The notes under the pieces are model-generated. The model was not told the origin of the DNA, made no database searches, and saw nothing but the letters and a program-made list of their open reading frames with translations. Shown in pieces: positions 45,526-53,789 of a stretch of DNA of 64,000 nt. The position numbers were made by a program, and so were the translations under genes. Every line of letters starts with the position of its first letter. The stretch's first letter is position 1. The stretch covers positions 1,374,001 to 1,438,000 of the forward strand of contig NZ_AP023086.1 of NCBI RefSeq assembly GCF_021655555.1, written 5' to 3'. Source of the stretch: Marinagarivorans cellulosilyticus. GTDB lineage: Bacteria; Pseudomonadota; Gammaproteobacteria; Pseudomonadales; Cellvibrionaceae.

Positions 45526-46014
45526 CTATTCGTTGGGTAAATATAAGCTGATGCCAGTTTTGTCACAACAGTGAACGAGTTCGGCAATGGTTTTTTGATT
45601 GGGCAGTATAAGTTCTGGTGCGATATCGTTTAAAGGCAGCAGTACAAAATTGCGTTCCTCAAGGTAGGGGTGCGGTACCAGCAGCCTATCGGTTTTTATT
45701 GTGATATCGCCCCATAATAAAATATCGAGGTCGAGTGTGCGTGGCCCCCAGTGCTCTTTGCGAACACGGTGGTGAGCCTGTTCTATTGCTTGCAGAGCAT
45801 CGAGTAATTCGATTGGGGCAAGGCTTGTTGCAAGCTTAGCAACGCCATTAATGTAGTCGGGCTGCTCTGGTCCTATGGCTTTACTTTGGTACCAAGGTGA
45901 GTGTGAGACTAGTTGGGTGTTAGGCAGTGCTTGCAATGCATTAATGGCAGCATTTACTTGCGTGTACGGCGAGTTTAGGTTGCTGCCTAAGCCTACATAA
46001 GCTGTGTGAATCAT
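45526..46014 (-). CDS. folK: Hydroxymethyl-dihydropterin pyrophosphokinase
   Basis: Protein of 162 residues, normal size. HPPK transfers pyrophosphate from ATP to 6-hydroxymethyl-7,8-dihydropterin in folate synthesis. Typical segments are YVGLGSNLNSP at the N-terminus, RKEHWGPRTLDLDILLWG with the metal-binding Asp residues, and LLVPHPYLEERNFVLLPL. Its start overlaps the end of pcnB by 4 bp, so it is translated from the same message. A folate enzyme next to panB fits, since PanB needs a folate cofactor. Confidence 0.97.
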   Translation of the reverse strand: MIHTAYVGLGSNLNSPYTQVNAAINALQALPNTQLVSHSPWYQSKAIGPEQPDYINGVAKLATSLAPIELLDALQAIEQAHHRVRKEHWGPRTLDLDILLWGDITIKTDRLLVPHPYLEERNFVLLPLNDIAPELILPNQKTIAELVHCCDKTGISLYLPNE

Positions 46015-47369
46015 TCTGCCGGCGGAGCCTTTTTGGGGCGTCTGCGGCGTGGGCGCTTTCGCGGCTCTTTGCTGCCTTGTGTTTTCACGGTGTCTAACAG
46101 CTCTTGTTGACGAGCCTCATCAGCGTCTTGGAATTCTGTCCACCAGCGGCCTGCGCCATTGTGATTTTCACCGGCATCTTCGCGCAGCAGCAAAAAATCG
46201 TAGGCGGCTCGGAATCGCTGGTGCTCTAAAGTGGAAAAGCATCGCTTGCCTTGCCGTTTTTCTAAGCCGTATTGCAAAAACCAAATGTCGCGCATAGGCA
46301 TTAAAAAGCGCTTTGGTATGGCCGTGCGTGTGAGTTGCTGTGAGATCACCCCAGATATAGCAGCATTTTTAGCTTCGCCGGGCTTCATGCCTGCTTTAAT
46401 TAGGCGCTCAATTTCTGCCTGTAATGGCAGCCATAAAAATGCGGCAAAGATAAAAGCAGGTGTGACGCGCTTGCCTTGACGTATGCGCTTGTCGGTATTG
46501 ACACAAACAAGGTCGATCACCTGTCGGTTGAAAGGGCTTGCATCGGCTATAGGGCTTACGCCTGGGAAGAGGTGGCGAAATAAATCGTACTTTTCTAGGC
46601 TGGCTACAGTGGCTGTTGCACAGCCGCCGAGCATTAATTTTAGTACTTCTTCAAACAGTCGGGCCGAAGGGATGTGGTCGAGCAGCTCGCCTTGGGTATA
46701 TATCGGGTCTGCTGTGGCAGGCTCTATGTTAAACCCAAGTTTAGCGGCAAAACGGGCTGCGCGAAGCATGCGAACGGGATCTTCGCGGTAGCGTTCGCTG
46801 GCGTCGCCAATAATGCGCAGCGTGCGTGATTCGATATCGCGTAAGCCCTGAGTGAAGTCAATAAGTGTTTGCGAAATAGGGTCGTAATACAAGGCGTTAA
46901 TGGTGAAGTCGCGGCGCACGGCGTCCGATTCTAAATCGCCGTAAACATTATCGCGCAACAGCAAGCCTTGCTCAGACTGAACCGCGTCGCGAGCCTTGCC
47001 TTGCTCGTGATGCCCGCGGAAAGTAGTGACCTCAATAATTTCGCGGCCAAATCGAACGTGCACGATTTTAAAGCGCCGGCCAATAATGCGGGAGCTGCGA
47101 AAAACTTGCCGCACTTGCTCAGGCGTTGCGTCGGTTGCCACGTCAAAGTCTTTAGGTTTGGCCTCTAGTAGGCTGTCTCTAATGCCTCCGCCAACAATAT
47201 AAGCCTGATAGCCTGCTTGCTGGAGCCCAGAGCAAACCTTTATAGCGGCAGGGCTTAGTTGATTGAGCACAATCTGGTGCTCTTGCCGTTCGACAGAGGT
47301 GCCAGATGTTGATGAGGAAGAAAGAAGCTTGAAAAGACGTTTAAGCATGATACGCAGTGAGTGAGTCAA
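46011..47369 (-). CDS. pcnB: Poly(A) polymerase I
   Basis: About 452 residues. It adds 3' poly(A) tails that mark RNAs for decay. The nucleotidyltransferase head has VGGGIRDSLLEAKPKDFDVATDA with the catalytic DxD, then RRFKIVHVRFG and REDPVRMLRAARFAAKLGF. The C-terminus is strongly basic (KEPRKRPRRRRPKKAP), as in E. coli. No clear ribosome binding site favours 47369 over the internal ATG at 47348, which would give a protein starting LKRLFKLL. It follows the predicted CrcZ-like RNA by about 75 bp. Confidence 0.95.
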   Translation of the reverse strand: MTHSLRIMLKRLFKLLSSSSTSGTSVERQEHQIVLNQLSPAAIKVCSGLQQAGYQAYIVGGGIRDSLLEAKPKDFDVATDATPEQVRQVFRSSRIIGRRFKIVHVRFGREIIEVTTFRGHHEQGKARDAVQSEQGLLLRDNVYGDLESDAVRRDFTINALYYDPISQTLIDFTQGLRDIESRTLRIIGDASERYREDPVRMLRAARFAAKLGFNIEPATADPIYTQGELLDHIPSARLFEEVLKLMLGGCATATVASLEKYDLFRHLFPGVSPIADASPFNRQVIDLVCVNTDKRIRQGKRVTPAFIFAAFLWLPLQAEIERLIKAGMKPGEAKNAAISGVISQQLTRTAIPKRFLMPMRDIWFLQYGLEKRQGKRCFSTLEHQRFRAAYDFLLLREDAGENHNGAGRWWTEFQDADEARQQELLDTVKTQGSKEPRKRPRRRRPKKAPPAE

Positions 47370-47440
47370 AGATGCGCGAGTGTATCATGGTTTATAAGAA
47401 GGCTGTTTTTTCACTGAAATCTGAATTTGCGGAGTGATAA

Positions 47441-47690
47441 ATGAAAACGGGAAGGCCCTATTGGTACCTTCCCGCTCGAAAATGGTGTGTATCAACCGGA
47501 CGCTTCCATGTCCGTAAATTGCCAAGCTGGTGCTCGCCCTATTGGTCGTAGCTAATGCTCTTATTCTTATTATTTCGTCGTTATTATTATTTGTTGTTTT
47601 TATAGTTATAAAGATTATCTGTTTTTATTATTTATTGTTGTTATTAGTTATCGAAATGCTTTTTATTATTCTTTATTGTTTTTATTATGA
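47441..47690 (-). ncRNA. Predicted CrcZ-like Hfq-titrating small RNA
   Basis: Predicted from promoter to terminator, about 250 nt. The first about 130 nt (47560-47688) hold roughly a dozen partly overlapping AANAAYAA motifs on the minus strand, such as AAAAACAA, AATAACAA, AACAACAA, AACAATAA and AATAATAA. These are the 'CA' motifs that bind the distal face of Hfq (with Crc) in the Pseudomonas RNAs CrcZ, CrcY and CrcX. The 3' part has a CGGAC/GTCCG hairpin and then the terminator. CrcZ lies between cbrB and pcnB in Pseudomonas, the same place as here. The plus-strand frame over this stretch is only an AT-rich hydrophobic shadow. Transcription and function are inferred. Crc and Hfq genes are not in the window. 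Confidence 0.78.
47448..47474 (-). terminator. Rho-independent terminator of the predicted CrcZ-like RNA
   Basis: Perfect 8-bp stem CGGGAAGG/CCTTCCCG (47448-47455 and 47467-47474), loop of 11 nt, followed on the minus strand by TTTTCATTT. Confidence 0.85.
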
Positions 47691-47700
47691 GTCTAAACAA

Positions 47701-47716
47701 AGCATTAGGTGTGCCA
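47701..47716 (-). promoter_or_regulatory. Sigma-54 (RpoN) promoter for the CrcZ-like RNA
   Basis: The minus strand reads TGGCACACCTAATGCT. GG and GC are exactly 10 nt apart, and the -24 half TGGCAC is a full consensus match. The -12 half is ATGCT against TTGCW, one mismatch. The predicted start is near 47690, directly before the A-rich motifs. CbrB, encoded just upstream, is a sigma-54 activator. Confidence 0.82.
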
Positions 47717-47811
47717 GAACAATAAATATATTAAATATCAGTGAGTTACGATATTTTTTGGGGGTGGTGTAAAGGTGCGTCGAGCAACTTGCGTTACCCA
47801 ATGTTTCGATG

Positions 47812-47840
47812 GTGTTACGAAACCGTGAGGCCGGTAACAC
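47812..47840 (-). promoter_or_regulatory. Candidate CbrB upstream activating site
   Basis: Perfect 7-bp dyad GTGTTAC-N15-GTAACAC centred about 136 bp upstream of the predicted start, a normal distance for a sigma-54 enhancer. From memory, the CbrB site at Pseudomonas crcZ is TGTTAC and GTAACA separated by about 14 nt. Extra half sites are at about 47793 (GTTACC) and 47968-47974 (GTGTTAC). Confidence 0.7.
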
Positions 47841-48184
47841 TTTGCAGTGCGGGAGAGGTTAGTTCGTAAGTACTATAAGGGGATGGTCCCATTATTCACT
47901 TGTTTTATGTCAAATTTATGAATGACGCGTCAATATGTTATTTAGCTGAGTGTCTTCGGGTTATAAAGTGTTACCTCTATGAGCGAGAGGCGGGCAGAAG
48001 GTTCCCTTGAATCTAGAAACCGCAGTTTAACCATCAAAGTCTTCGCATCCCCTGACGCATGCTAAAAATGATTCATTGCCAAAAAGGTGATTACACACTT
48101 TTACGGCACCCATGCACACCAGTCGAGTGCGCATGTTTTGAACATTGAATCCAAGGTTTTTTTTGGGGTAGATGGGGGGGGGGG

Positions 48185-49597
48185 CTATTTTTCGCTGCTT
48201 TTGGCACCGCGGGTGCGAGGGATGCCCAGGCGCTGGCGTCTTTCCCAGAGGCATTTTCGGCTTACGCCAAGTTTTCTTGCCAATTCTGTTTCGCTCATGG
48301 TGTCTTGGTGTTCAAGTACAAAGCGCTGGAAATAGTCGATTAACGAAAGATCTTCTTGTGGGTCGGGGTGGCTACCGATGTTATCGCCAATGGACTGCTC
48401 GTTAAGTAGGTGTGGGTTGCTATTTTCGGCTTTTTGCTCGCTCTCTTTATCTAGTTCAATATCAAGCAGGGTGTGATCTATTTGGTCGCCGTCGCATAAA
48501 ATAACCGCCCGTTGTATGGCGTTTTCAAGCTCGCGAATATTGCCCGGCCAGCGGTAAGTTGTGACTACCTGTACGGCTTCTGGGCTAAGCGTTAGTAAGG
48601 CTTTGCCCACTTGATGGCAGTAGCGTCTGACAAAGGTTTCGGCCAAAGAAAGTATATCTTTGCCACGCTCGCGCAGGGGTGGCAACTTAAGTTGGACAAC
48701 ATTAATACGGAAGTACAAGTCTTCGCGGAATAACCCTTCTTTGGCGAGCTTGCCTAAATCCCTGTGGGTTGCAGCAACAAGGCGTACATCAACTTTGTGT
48801 GATTCTACCGAGCCTAGCGGCCTTACCTCGCCTTCTTGCAGTACGCGCAATAAGCGCGCTTGTGCTTCAAGGGGTAGCTCGCCTATCTCGTCAAGGAAGA
48901 GCGTGCCACCATCGGCAGCGGCAACAAGGCCCTCGCGAGTGCTGGCGGCACCGGTAAAAGCGCCTTTTTCGTGGCCAAATAGCTCGGCTTCAATAAGGGT
49001 GTCTGGAATAGCGGCGCAGTTAACCGAAATAATGGCTGCGCTTTTGCGAGGGCTTTCTGTGTGTAGTGCTTTAGCGACTAGCTCTTTTCCGGTGCCTGTC
49101 TCGCCATTGATTAACACGGTGGCGCCGGTAGGGGCGACTTTGTGAATTTTGGCGTAAAGCTCTTTCATTACCGGCGATGTGCCGATCATGCCTTCAATTT
49201 GTGTTTGGTTTTCGCCGATCAGTGCTTTTTGCGTGGCCGCGGCCTTATCGCGCTTGATAATAACGCGCTTAACGGCTGTTAGCATTTCGTCGTGATCAAA
49301 GGGCTTGGCGATGTAGTCGATTGCGCCCATGCGCATGGAGTCTACTGCCGAGCGCAAACTGGCGTAGCTTGTCATAATTAAAACGGGGGTGTCACCGGCC
49401 AGTGTGATTAGGTCTGTACCAGGGGCGCCGGGCAAGCGTAAATCAGAGACGACAAGGTCAAAATTGTTGAGGTTGTACTTGGTGGTTGCCTCTTTTACCG
49501 AGCCCGCCTCGCAAACTTCGTATTTGTTGCGCACTAACAGTTTGCGCAATGCGGTGCGGATAATGGCTTCATCTTCAACAATTAAAATTTTATTCAT
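48185..49597 (-). CDS. cbrB: Sigma-54-dependent response regulator, CbrB-like
   Basis: Protein of 470 residues. The receiver domain (1-120) has Asp8, Asp9 and the phospho-acceptor Asp52 (VVSDLRLPG). The AAA+ domain has Walker A GETGTGKE near 161, GAFTGA near 209-214 (the loop that contacts sigma-54) and DEIGELPLEAQARLLRVLQEGE. The C-terminal Fis-type helix-turn-helix lies near 425-465. It is 9 bp downstream of the cbrA-like kinase. Length, partner and gene order match Pseudomonas CbrB, which activates crcZ and carbon/nitrogen use genes. The stop codon is followed by a run of eleven C residues. Confidence 0.93.
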   Translation of the reverse strand: MNKILIVEDEAIIRTALRKLLVRNKYEVCEAGSVKEATTKYNLNNFDLVVSDLRLPGAPGTDLITLAGDTPVLIMTSYASLRSAVDSMRMGAIDYIAKPFDHDEMLTAVKRVIIKRDKAAATQKALIGENQTQIEGMIGTSPVMKELYAKIHKVAPTGATVLINGETGTGKELVAKALHTESPRKSAAIISVNCAAIPDTLIEAELFGHEKGAFTGAASTREGLVAAADGGTLFLDEIGELPLEAQARLLRVLQEGEVRPLGSVESHKVDVRLVAATHRDLGKLAKEGLFREDLYFRINVVQLKLPPLRERGKDILSLAETFVRRYCHQVGKALLTLSPEAVQVVTTYRWPGNIRELENAIQRAVILCDGDQIDHTLLDIELDKESEQKAENSNPHLLNEQSIGDNIGSHPDPQEDLSLIDYFQRFVLEHQDTMSETELARKLGVSRKCLWERRQRLGIPRTRGAKSSEK

Positions 49598-49605
49598 AAC
49601 TTGCT

Positions 49606-52590
49606 TTAACTTGCGTCAGGGCTCGTGGGTGTTTCTGTTGGTTGGCTAGCCGGTTGCTTGGGTAGAGTGATAATAAAGCGGGTGCCGTTAGCGGTATCTT
49701 GATGGGCTGGCGACTCGATATCAAGCCCTCCTTTGTGATCTTCGATGATACTGTACACCATTGCTAAGCCAAGACCAGTGCCTTCGCCGGGTTCTTTTGT
49801 GGTAAAGAACGGCTCAAATATACGATCTTGTAGCTCTTGAGGAATGCCAGAGCCAAAATCGGTAACAGTAATAACGGCCAAGTTGCCATCCATTTTGCCG
49901 TCGATAATCACGTCGCCAAATAGCGGGCTAGCGTCTCTTGAGTTAGATAGCAGGTTCACAAAAACTTGTATAAGCCTTTGACTGTCGCCATATATAACAA
50001 CTTCGTCGCTCAAGTCGTTCACGAAGTTCACTTGGTTTTTCTCGTGCTGGAGCGATAACAGGTCGATAGCTTCTTGGGCGCAATCGCGCAAACTAATGCG
50101 CTGGTAGTTGTCTGCCGAGTGCTGGCCCGCATGCGAAAAACTCACCAGTGTTTGAACAATACGACTGACGCGATTAGTTTGCGATAAAATTTGTTCGATG
50201 CATTCTAAAACTTCTGGCTCGTTGGTGTCGTAGCGCATATTTTGAGCAAGACAAGCGATGCCGGTGACAGGGTTGCCTATTTCGTGAGCAACACCTGCGG
50301 CAAGCCGGCCTACAGAGGCTAGGCGTTCACTATGGAGAAGCTCTTGCTCAAGTAGTTGCAGTTCTGTGACATCTTCCAAAATAATGACCTGGCCATCACT
50401 TTGTTGTGAAAGCGTTGAGGGTATGGAAGCTTTGTGCAGTGTGATCCAGTGGGGGCGATGATCTAGCTCGATTTGCCGTTTATAAAATCGGTGCTCTGAT
50501 GAGTTGGAAAAACGGTGCAATAGGCTCCCCCAAGGTGCGCGAATATCTTTGATGTGCGAGCCTGTAACTTCATCGCTATCAATGCCAGTGAGTTCGGTCA
50601 TCGCGCTATTCCACATTAAAATTTCGAGGTCTTGACCTATAGAGCAGGTTGGTAGAGGCAATTGCTCGAGCGTTTTGCGGTGGTAAAGGCGCAAATTGTT
50701 GAGCTCGGCCGCTAGGCCTGTGAGCTGGTTGCGCACATTGCCTAGGCGGCTTTCTATTAAGTTAATGTCTGTGGCGTCGTGGGTTTCGGGGACTTTAAAT
50801 GGCACTAGCCGGTCCAGTATTTCACTGGCCATGGCAATGCCCATTAGGCTCGATAGATTGGCTTCGAGTTCGTCGCGCAATCGGCGTAATGCGTAGGGGC
50901 GGTTTTCGTTGGCGTGCAGGTTTAGGCGATGAAGGGCGCGGCTGACTTCTGTTGTGGCTGTTGATGCGCCAATACGGGTGCTTAAGCGGGTGATAATTTC
51001 ATCCGGCGAGCGCACATCTAGCGTCATGCGCACGGGGTGACTCAGTTCGTCTTGCGAGCATAGTTCGGCGCTGTAGCGTTCATCGTCACTTTGGCGGGTA
51101 ATGCGCGATAGCACCAAGCAGGTGATGGTGTTGGCGCCTAGGCTCAATAGGGTAATGGCTTGCCACGCATCGACGCCAACGATAAAAGTGTAGCTGCCAA
51201 AACCAATACCCCAGTTGGCTTTGCCAAGAGTGAGCGGGATAAACATGCATATTAGCCAAATGCTACCGCCAGCAAAAATACCGCCGACTAAGCCGCGTCG
51301 ATTAATTTTGGGCCAATGGGTAACCCCTAAAACACCCGGTAGCAACTGGAGCGTGCCGATAAAGGCGGTCAGTGCAAGCTGGGTTAAGGTGAATTTGTTA
51401 TTAAGTACCAGATAATAAGAAAAGCCAATCATCGAGACGAGAGCAATAAGGCCGCGGCGCATCCAAATTAATTGTCGGTAAAGGTCTCGTTTAGTGCGCA
51501 ATGAATTACTGGGCAGTATCCATTGGTTCAGCATCATGGTGGTCAGCGCGAGGGTCATTGCCACCATGGCACCGGTTGCAGCAGAAAGCCCGCCGATATA
51601 GGCAAGAATGGATATGGTGGCATTGCCTTGTGCCAGCGGTACGGCAAGTGGGAAGTATTGCGAGGGGGTGTCTAGAGTTAGTTGGTAGCCCCCCCAAAGA
51701 ATGGGAAATATAGGTAATGCCATCAGTAATAAGAATAGGGGGAAGGCCCAAGACGCGAGGTCACTGCTTTGCTTGACGGGGTTTTCAACAACGGTCATGT
51801 GAAAGATGTGCGGCATTGAAATAGCAGTAGCAATAAACACTAGCATTAGAGTGTGTGCTGTAGCACCGTCACTGGCGGTATACAGCGCCAGCGCATGATG
51901 AGGGTTGTCGCTCAGCCACTGATCTAGGCCTTCCAAGCCGCCGAAGCAGGCAGAAATTACGTAACCGCCCACAATCAGTAACGCGAGTAATTTGATCAAG
52001 GACTCAAAAGCCATGGCGCTAATAAGCCCTTTATGGTGCTCGCGGTTGGCGCCGAACAATACGGCAAAAACGGCAATGCCTACGCAATACACCAAACCTA
52101 AAGATTGCTGAACACCAAGTTGTCCTATTTGGGTGGGTTGTTCTTGCCCTTTAATTAGCAGCATCATGGTATCGGCCACCGCTTGAATTTGCAGAGCAAT
52201 AAGTGGCAGCATCGCTAACAGCATAATAAGTGTGGCGAGTGCGCCAACAAGGTGGCTGTGATAACGAAAGACCAATAAGTCAGCCATAGAGTTAATTTGA
52301 AAGCGCTTGGCTAGCTCGACGAGTGGCTTAAGGGCAAAGTTGCCAAAAAGAAACAGCAACCCGGTGCCGATGTAGTACGCCAGCGCTCCGTAACCAAAGC
52401 GGTCGGCAAGTTCTATAACGCCGTAAAAAGACCAAGCACTGGCAAAAATACCTAGCGAAAGAATATAGGTAATGGGGTGCGAGGTGATTTTGTTACTGAT
52501 CCAGTTGCGTTCGGTAGCGTAAGCAATACCAAAAACGACGGCGATATAACAAAGGCTGATAAATGCAACTTGTGTGAAGGTAAAGCTCAT
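49606..52590 (-). CDS. cbrA: CbrA-like histidine kinase with sodium-solute-symporter domain
   Basis: Protein of 994 residues. The N-terminal half (about 1-490) is a polytopic SLC5/SSF transporter-like domain, with YILSLGIFASAWSFYGVIELADRFGYGALAYYIG-like residues (quoted in part: ASAWSFYG). A linker (STAC-like), a PAS domain (about 610-720), HisKA with HEIGNPVTG near 766 and the HATPase_c domain with DFGSGIP and TGLGLAMVYSI follow. CbrA senses carbon status and possibly transports histidine in Pseudomonas. Its start overlaps the stop of the small upstream gene by one base. It phosphorylates CbrB. Confidence 0.94.
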   Translation of the reverse strand: MSFTFTQVAFISLCYIAVVFGIAYATERNWISNKITSHPITYILSLGIFASAWSFYGVIELADRFGYGALAYYIGTGLLFLFGNFALKPLVELAKRFQINSMADLLVFRYHSHLVGALATLIMLLAMLPLIALQIQAVADTMMLLIKGQEQPTQIGQLGVQQSLGLVYCVGIAVFAVLFGANREHHKGLISAMAFESLIKLLALLIVGGYVISACFGGLEGLDQWLSDNPHHALALYTASDGATAHTLMLVFIATAISMPHIFHMTVVENPVKQSSDLASWAFPLFLLLMALPIFPILWGGYQLTLDTPSQYFPLAVPLAQGNATISILAYIGGLSAATGAMVAMTLALTTMMLNQWILPSNSLRTKRDLYRQLIWMRRGLIALVSMIGFSYYLVLNNKFTLTQLALTAFIGTLQLLPGVLGVTHWPKINRRGLVGGIFAGGSIWLICMFIPLTLGKANWGIGFGSYTFIVGVDAWQAITLLSLGANTITCLVLSRITRQSDDERYSAELCSQDELSHPVRMTLDVRSPDEIITRLSTRIGASTATTEVSRALHRLNLHANENRPYALRRLRDELEANLSSLMGIAMASEILDRLVPFKVPETHDATDINLIESRLGNVRNQLTGLAAELNNLRLYHRKTLEQLPLPTCSIGQDLEILMWNSAMTELTGIDSDEVTGSHIKDIRAPWGSLLHRFSNSSEHRFYKRQIELDHRPHWITLHKASIPSTLSQQSDGQVIILEDVTELQLLEQELLHSERLASVGRLAAGVAHEIGNPVTGIACLAQNMRYDTNEPEVLECIEQILSQTNRVSRIVQTLVSFSHAGQHSADNYQRISLRDCAQEAIDLLSLQHEKNQVNFVNDLSDEVVIYGDSQRLIQVFVNLLSNSRDASPLFGDVIIDGKMDGNLAVITVTDFGSGIPQELQDRIFEPFFTTKEPGEGTGLGLAMVYSIIEDHKGGLDIESPAHQDTANGTRFIITLPKQPASQPTETPTSPDAS

Positions 52591-52778
52591 TAGGGCTTAG
52601 ATCCTTGTGTACGCTTCTTTTTGTAGCGTTGAACAAGGAAGGCAACAGCGACAATAAGTAGCCAGATGCCAAAAGGGCGGTACCATTCACCGTGAGGGTC
52701 CATAACCCAGCCAATAAGAGTGGGGGCGCAAATGTAGGCCACCAGCGCGAGGTAGACTAAGGGGCTGGGCTTGTTCAT
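52590..52778 (-). CDS. Small two-helix membrane protein, CbrX-like
   Basis: Protein of 62 residues with two transmembrane helices (about 8-26 and 36-51) and a basic C-terminus (RYKKKRTQ). Overlaps the cbrA start by one base (TAATG), so translation is coupled. Pseudomonas has a similarly sized gene in the same place, called cbrX. The segment between helices DPHGEWYRPFG looks conserved. Function unknown. It probably tunes or stabilises CbrA. Confidence 0.8.
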   Translation of the reverse strand: MNKPSPLVYLALVAYICAPTLIGWVMDPHGEWYRPFGIWLLIVAVAFLVQRYKKKRTQGSKP

Positions 52779-52799
52779 AAATAAGACTGAGTAGGATGT

Positions 52800-52814
52800 G
52801 AGTAAATTTTACTC
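52800..52814. promoter_or_regulatory. Short dyad upstream of the CbrX-like gene
   Basis: GAGTAAA-T-TTTACTC, a perfect 7-bp dyad with a single central base, 22 bp before the ATG. Possible operator or promoter element of the cbrX-cbrA-cbrB operon. Confidence 0.35.
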
Positions 52815-52876
52815 AAGTTGTAGAGCCGTCGCAATTCACTTTGGCGCTTTTGTGGTGTGTTGTAACGAATGCGCGA

Positions 52877-53740
52877 TTATTTTTGCAGTGGGTGGGCTTG
52901 CTGCCACTGCTCTGTTCCCCATGTTAGCAGCTGTTGGATTGACAAATGCTTGGGTGGCTCAAAGCCCATATGCAGCAGAGCTTGCAGGATATTCTCTTTT
53001 GGTGTTTGCAGGTTTACGCCGGGGGCTCCGTGTTGTTTGCTTAGCTTGTAGCCTCTTTCGTCTAGCAGGACAGGGATATGGCAAAATTTTGGGGCGCTGT
53101 AATCAAAGATGTCAAATAGCAGCAACTGGTTGAATGTGACATCCAGCAAATCACTGCCGCGCACAATGTGGTTGATGCCCTGTGCAATATCATCGACGAT
53201 TACGGCTAGCTGGTAAGCAAATAACCCATCCTTTCTGTGCACCACAAAATCGCCAGACGCTAAAAGGTTTTGATGCTGCGAGCCACAAATGCGATCGTGA
53301 AACGCGACGTTAACCTTGTGCCCTAGCTGTTGGCAGGCCAGTATGTTTAGTCTAAGTGCGCCTTCGGTATGCTGCAGGGTTCGGCAGTGGCCATCATAGT
53401 TACCCTCTAGCGTTCGCAGTCGCTTGCGGGTGCATTGACAAAGGTAGGTAAGTCTATTTTTTTCGAGCTGTTGTAAGGCGTGGGTATAGGCTTGGCTGCG
53501 CTGGCTTTGGTAGGTGATATCGCCATCCCAATAAAGCTGGTGCGCTTGCAGGCATTCAACAATAGATTTGGCTGCGCCGGCGGGTTCTCTGGGGGGGTCG
53601 ATATCTTCCATGCGAACCAGCCATAGCCCCGCGTTTGCCTTGGCGTCAAAATAACTTGCAAGTGCGCAAGCGAGAGAGCCGAGGTGTAGCGGGCCTGACG
53701 GGGAAGGGGCAAAGCGCCCTTTGTAAGAAGATGGAGACAC
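52877..53740 (-). CDS. gluQ: Glutamyl-Q tRNA(Asp) synthetase
   Basis: Protein of 287 residues. A class I synthetase core without an anticodon-binding domain. It attaches glutamate to the queuosine base of tRNA(Asp). The HIGH-like motif is PSGPLHLGSL near residue 13 and the KMSKS-like motif is KLSKQHG near 233. Zinc ligands Cys-x-Cys (CQCTRKRL), a Tyr and a Cys (GHC) are present. As in Pseudomonas and E. coli it follows dksA on the same strand (49-bp gap). Confidence 0.95.
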   Translation of the reverse strand: MSPSSYKGRFAPSPSGPLHLGSLACALASYFDAKANAGLWLVRMEDIDPPREPAGAAKSIVECLQAHQLYWDGDITYQSQRSQAYTHALQQLEKNRLTYLCQCTRKRLRTLEGNYDGHCRTLQHTEGALRLNILACQQLGHKVNVAFHDRICGSQHQNLLASGDFVVHRKDGLFAYQLAVIVDDIAQGINHIVRGSDLLDVTFNQLLLFDIFDYSAPKFCHIPVLLDERGYKLSKQHGAPGVNLQTPKENILQALLHMGFEPPKHLSIQQLLTWGTEQWQQAHPLQK

Positions 53741-53789
53741 AGCGTGCTGCTAACGTGGAGCGGGGTTATTAGGCCCCGCTTTAATGGTG

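Larger units (their letters stand above)
47370..48184. other. Long gap between cbrB and pcnB holding a predicted regulatory RNA
   Basis: 815 bp. From high to low coordinates on the minus strand: an 11-base homopolymer right after the cbrB stop, about 220 bp without interpretable content, a GTGTTAC half site (47968-47974), a full dyad (47812-47840), a sigma-54 promoter (47701-47716), an A-rich transcript (to about 47441) and the pcnB leader. Confidence 0.75.

Noticed and set aside
47530..47772. 80-residue plus-strand frame, strongly hydrophobic
   Set aside because: It is the antisense reading of an A-rich motif block (TTATTATT on plus). It has no ribosome binding site and its hydrophobicity follows from base composition.
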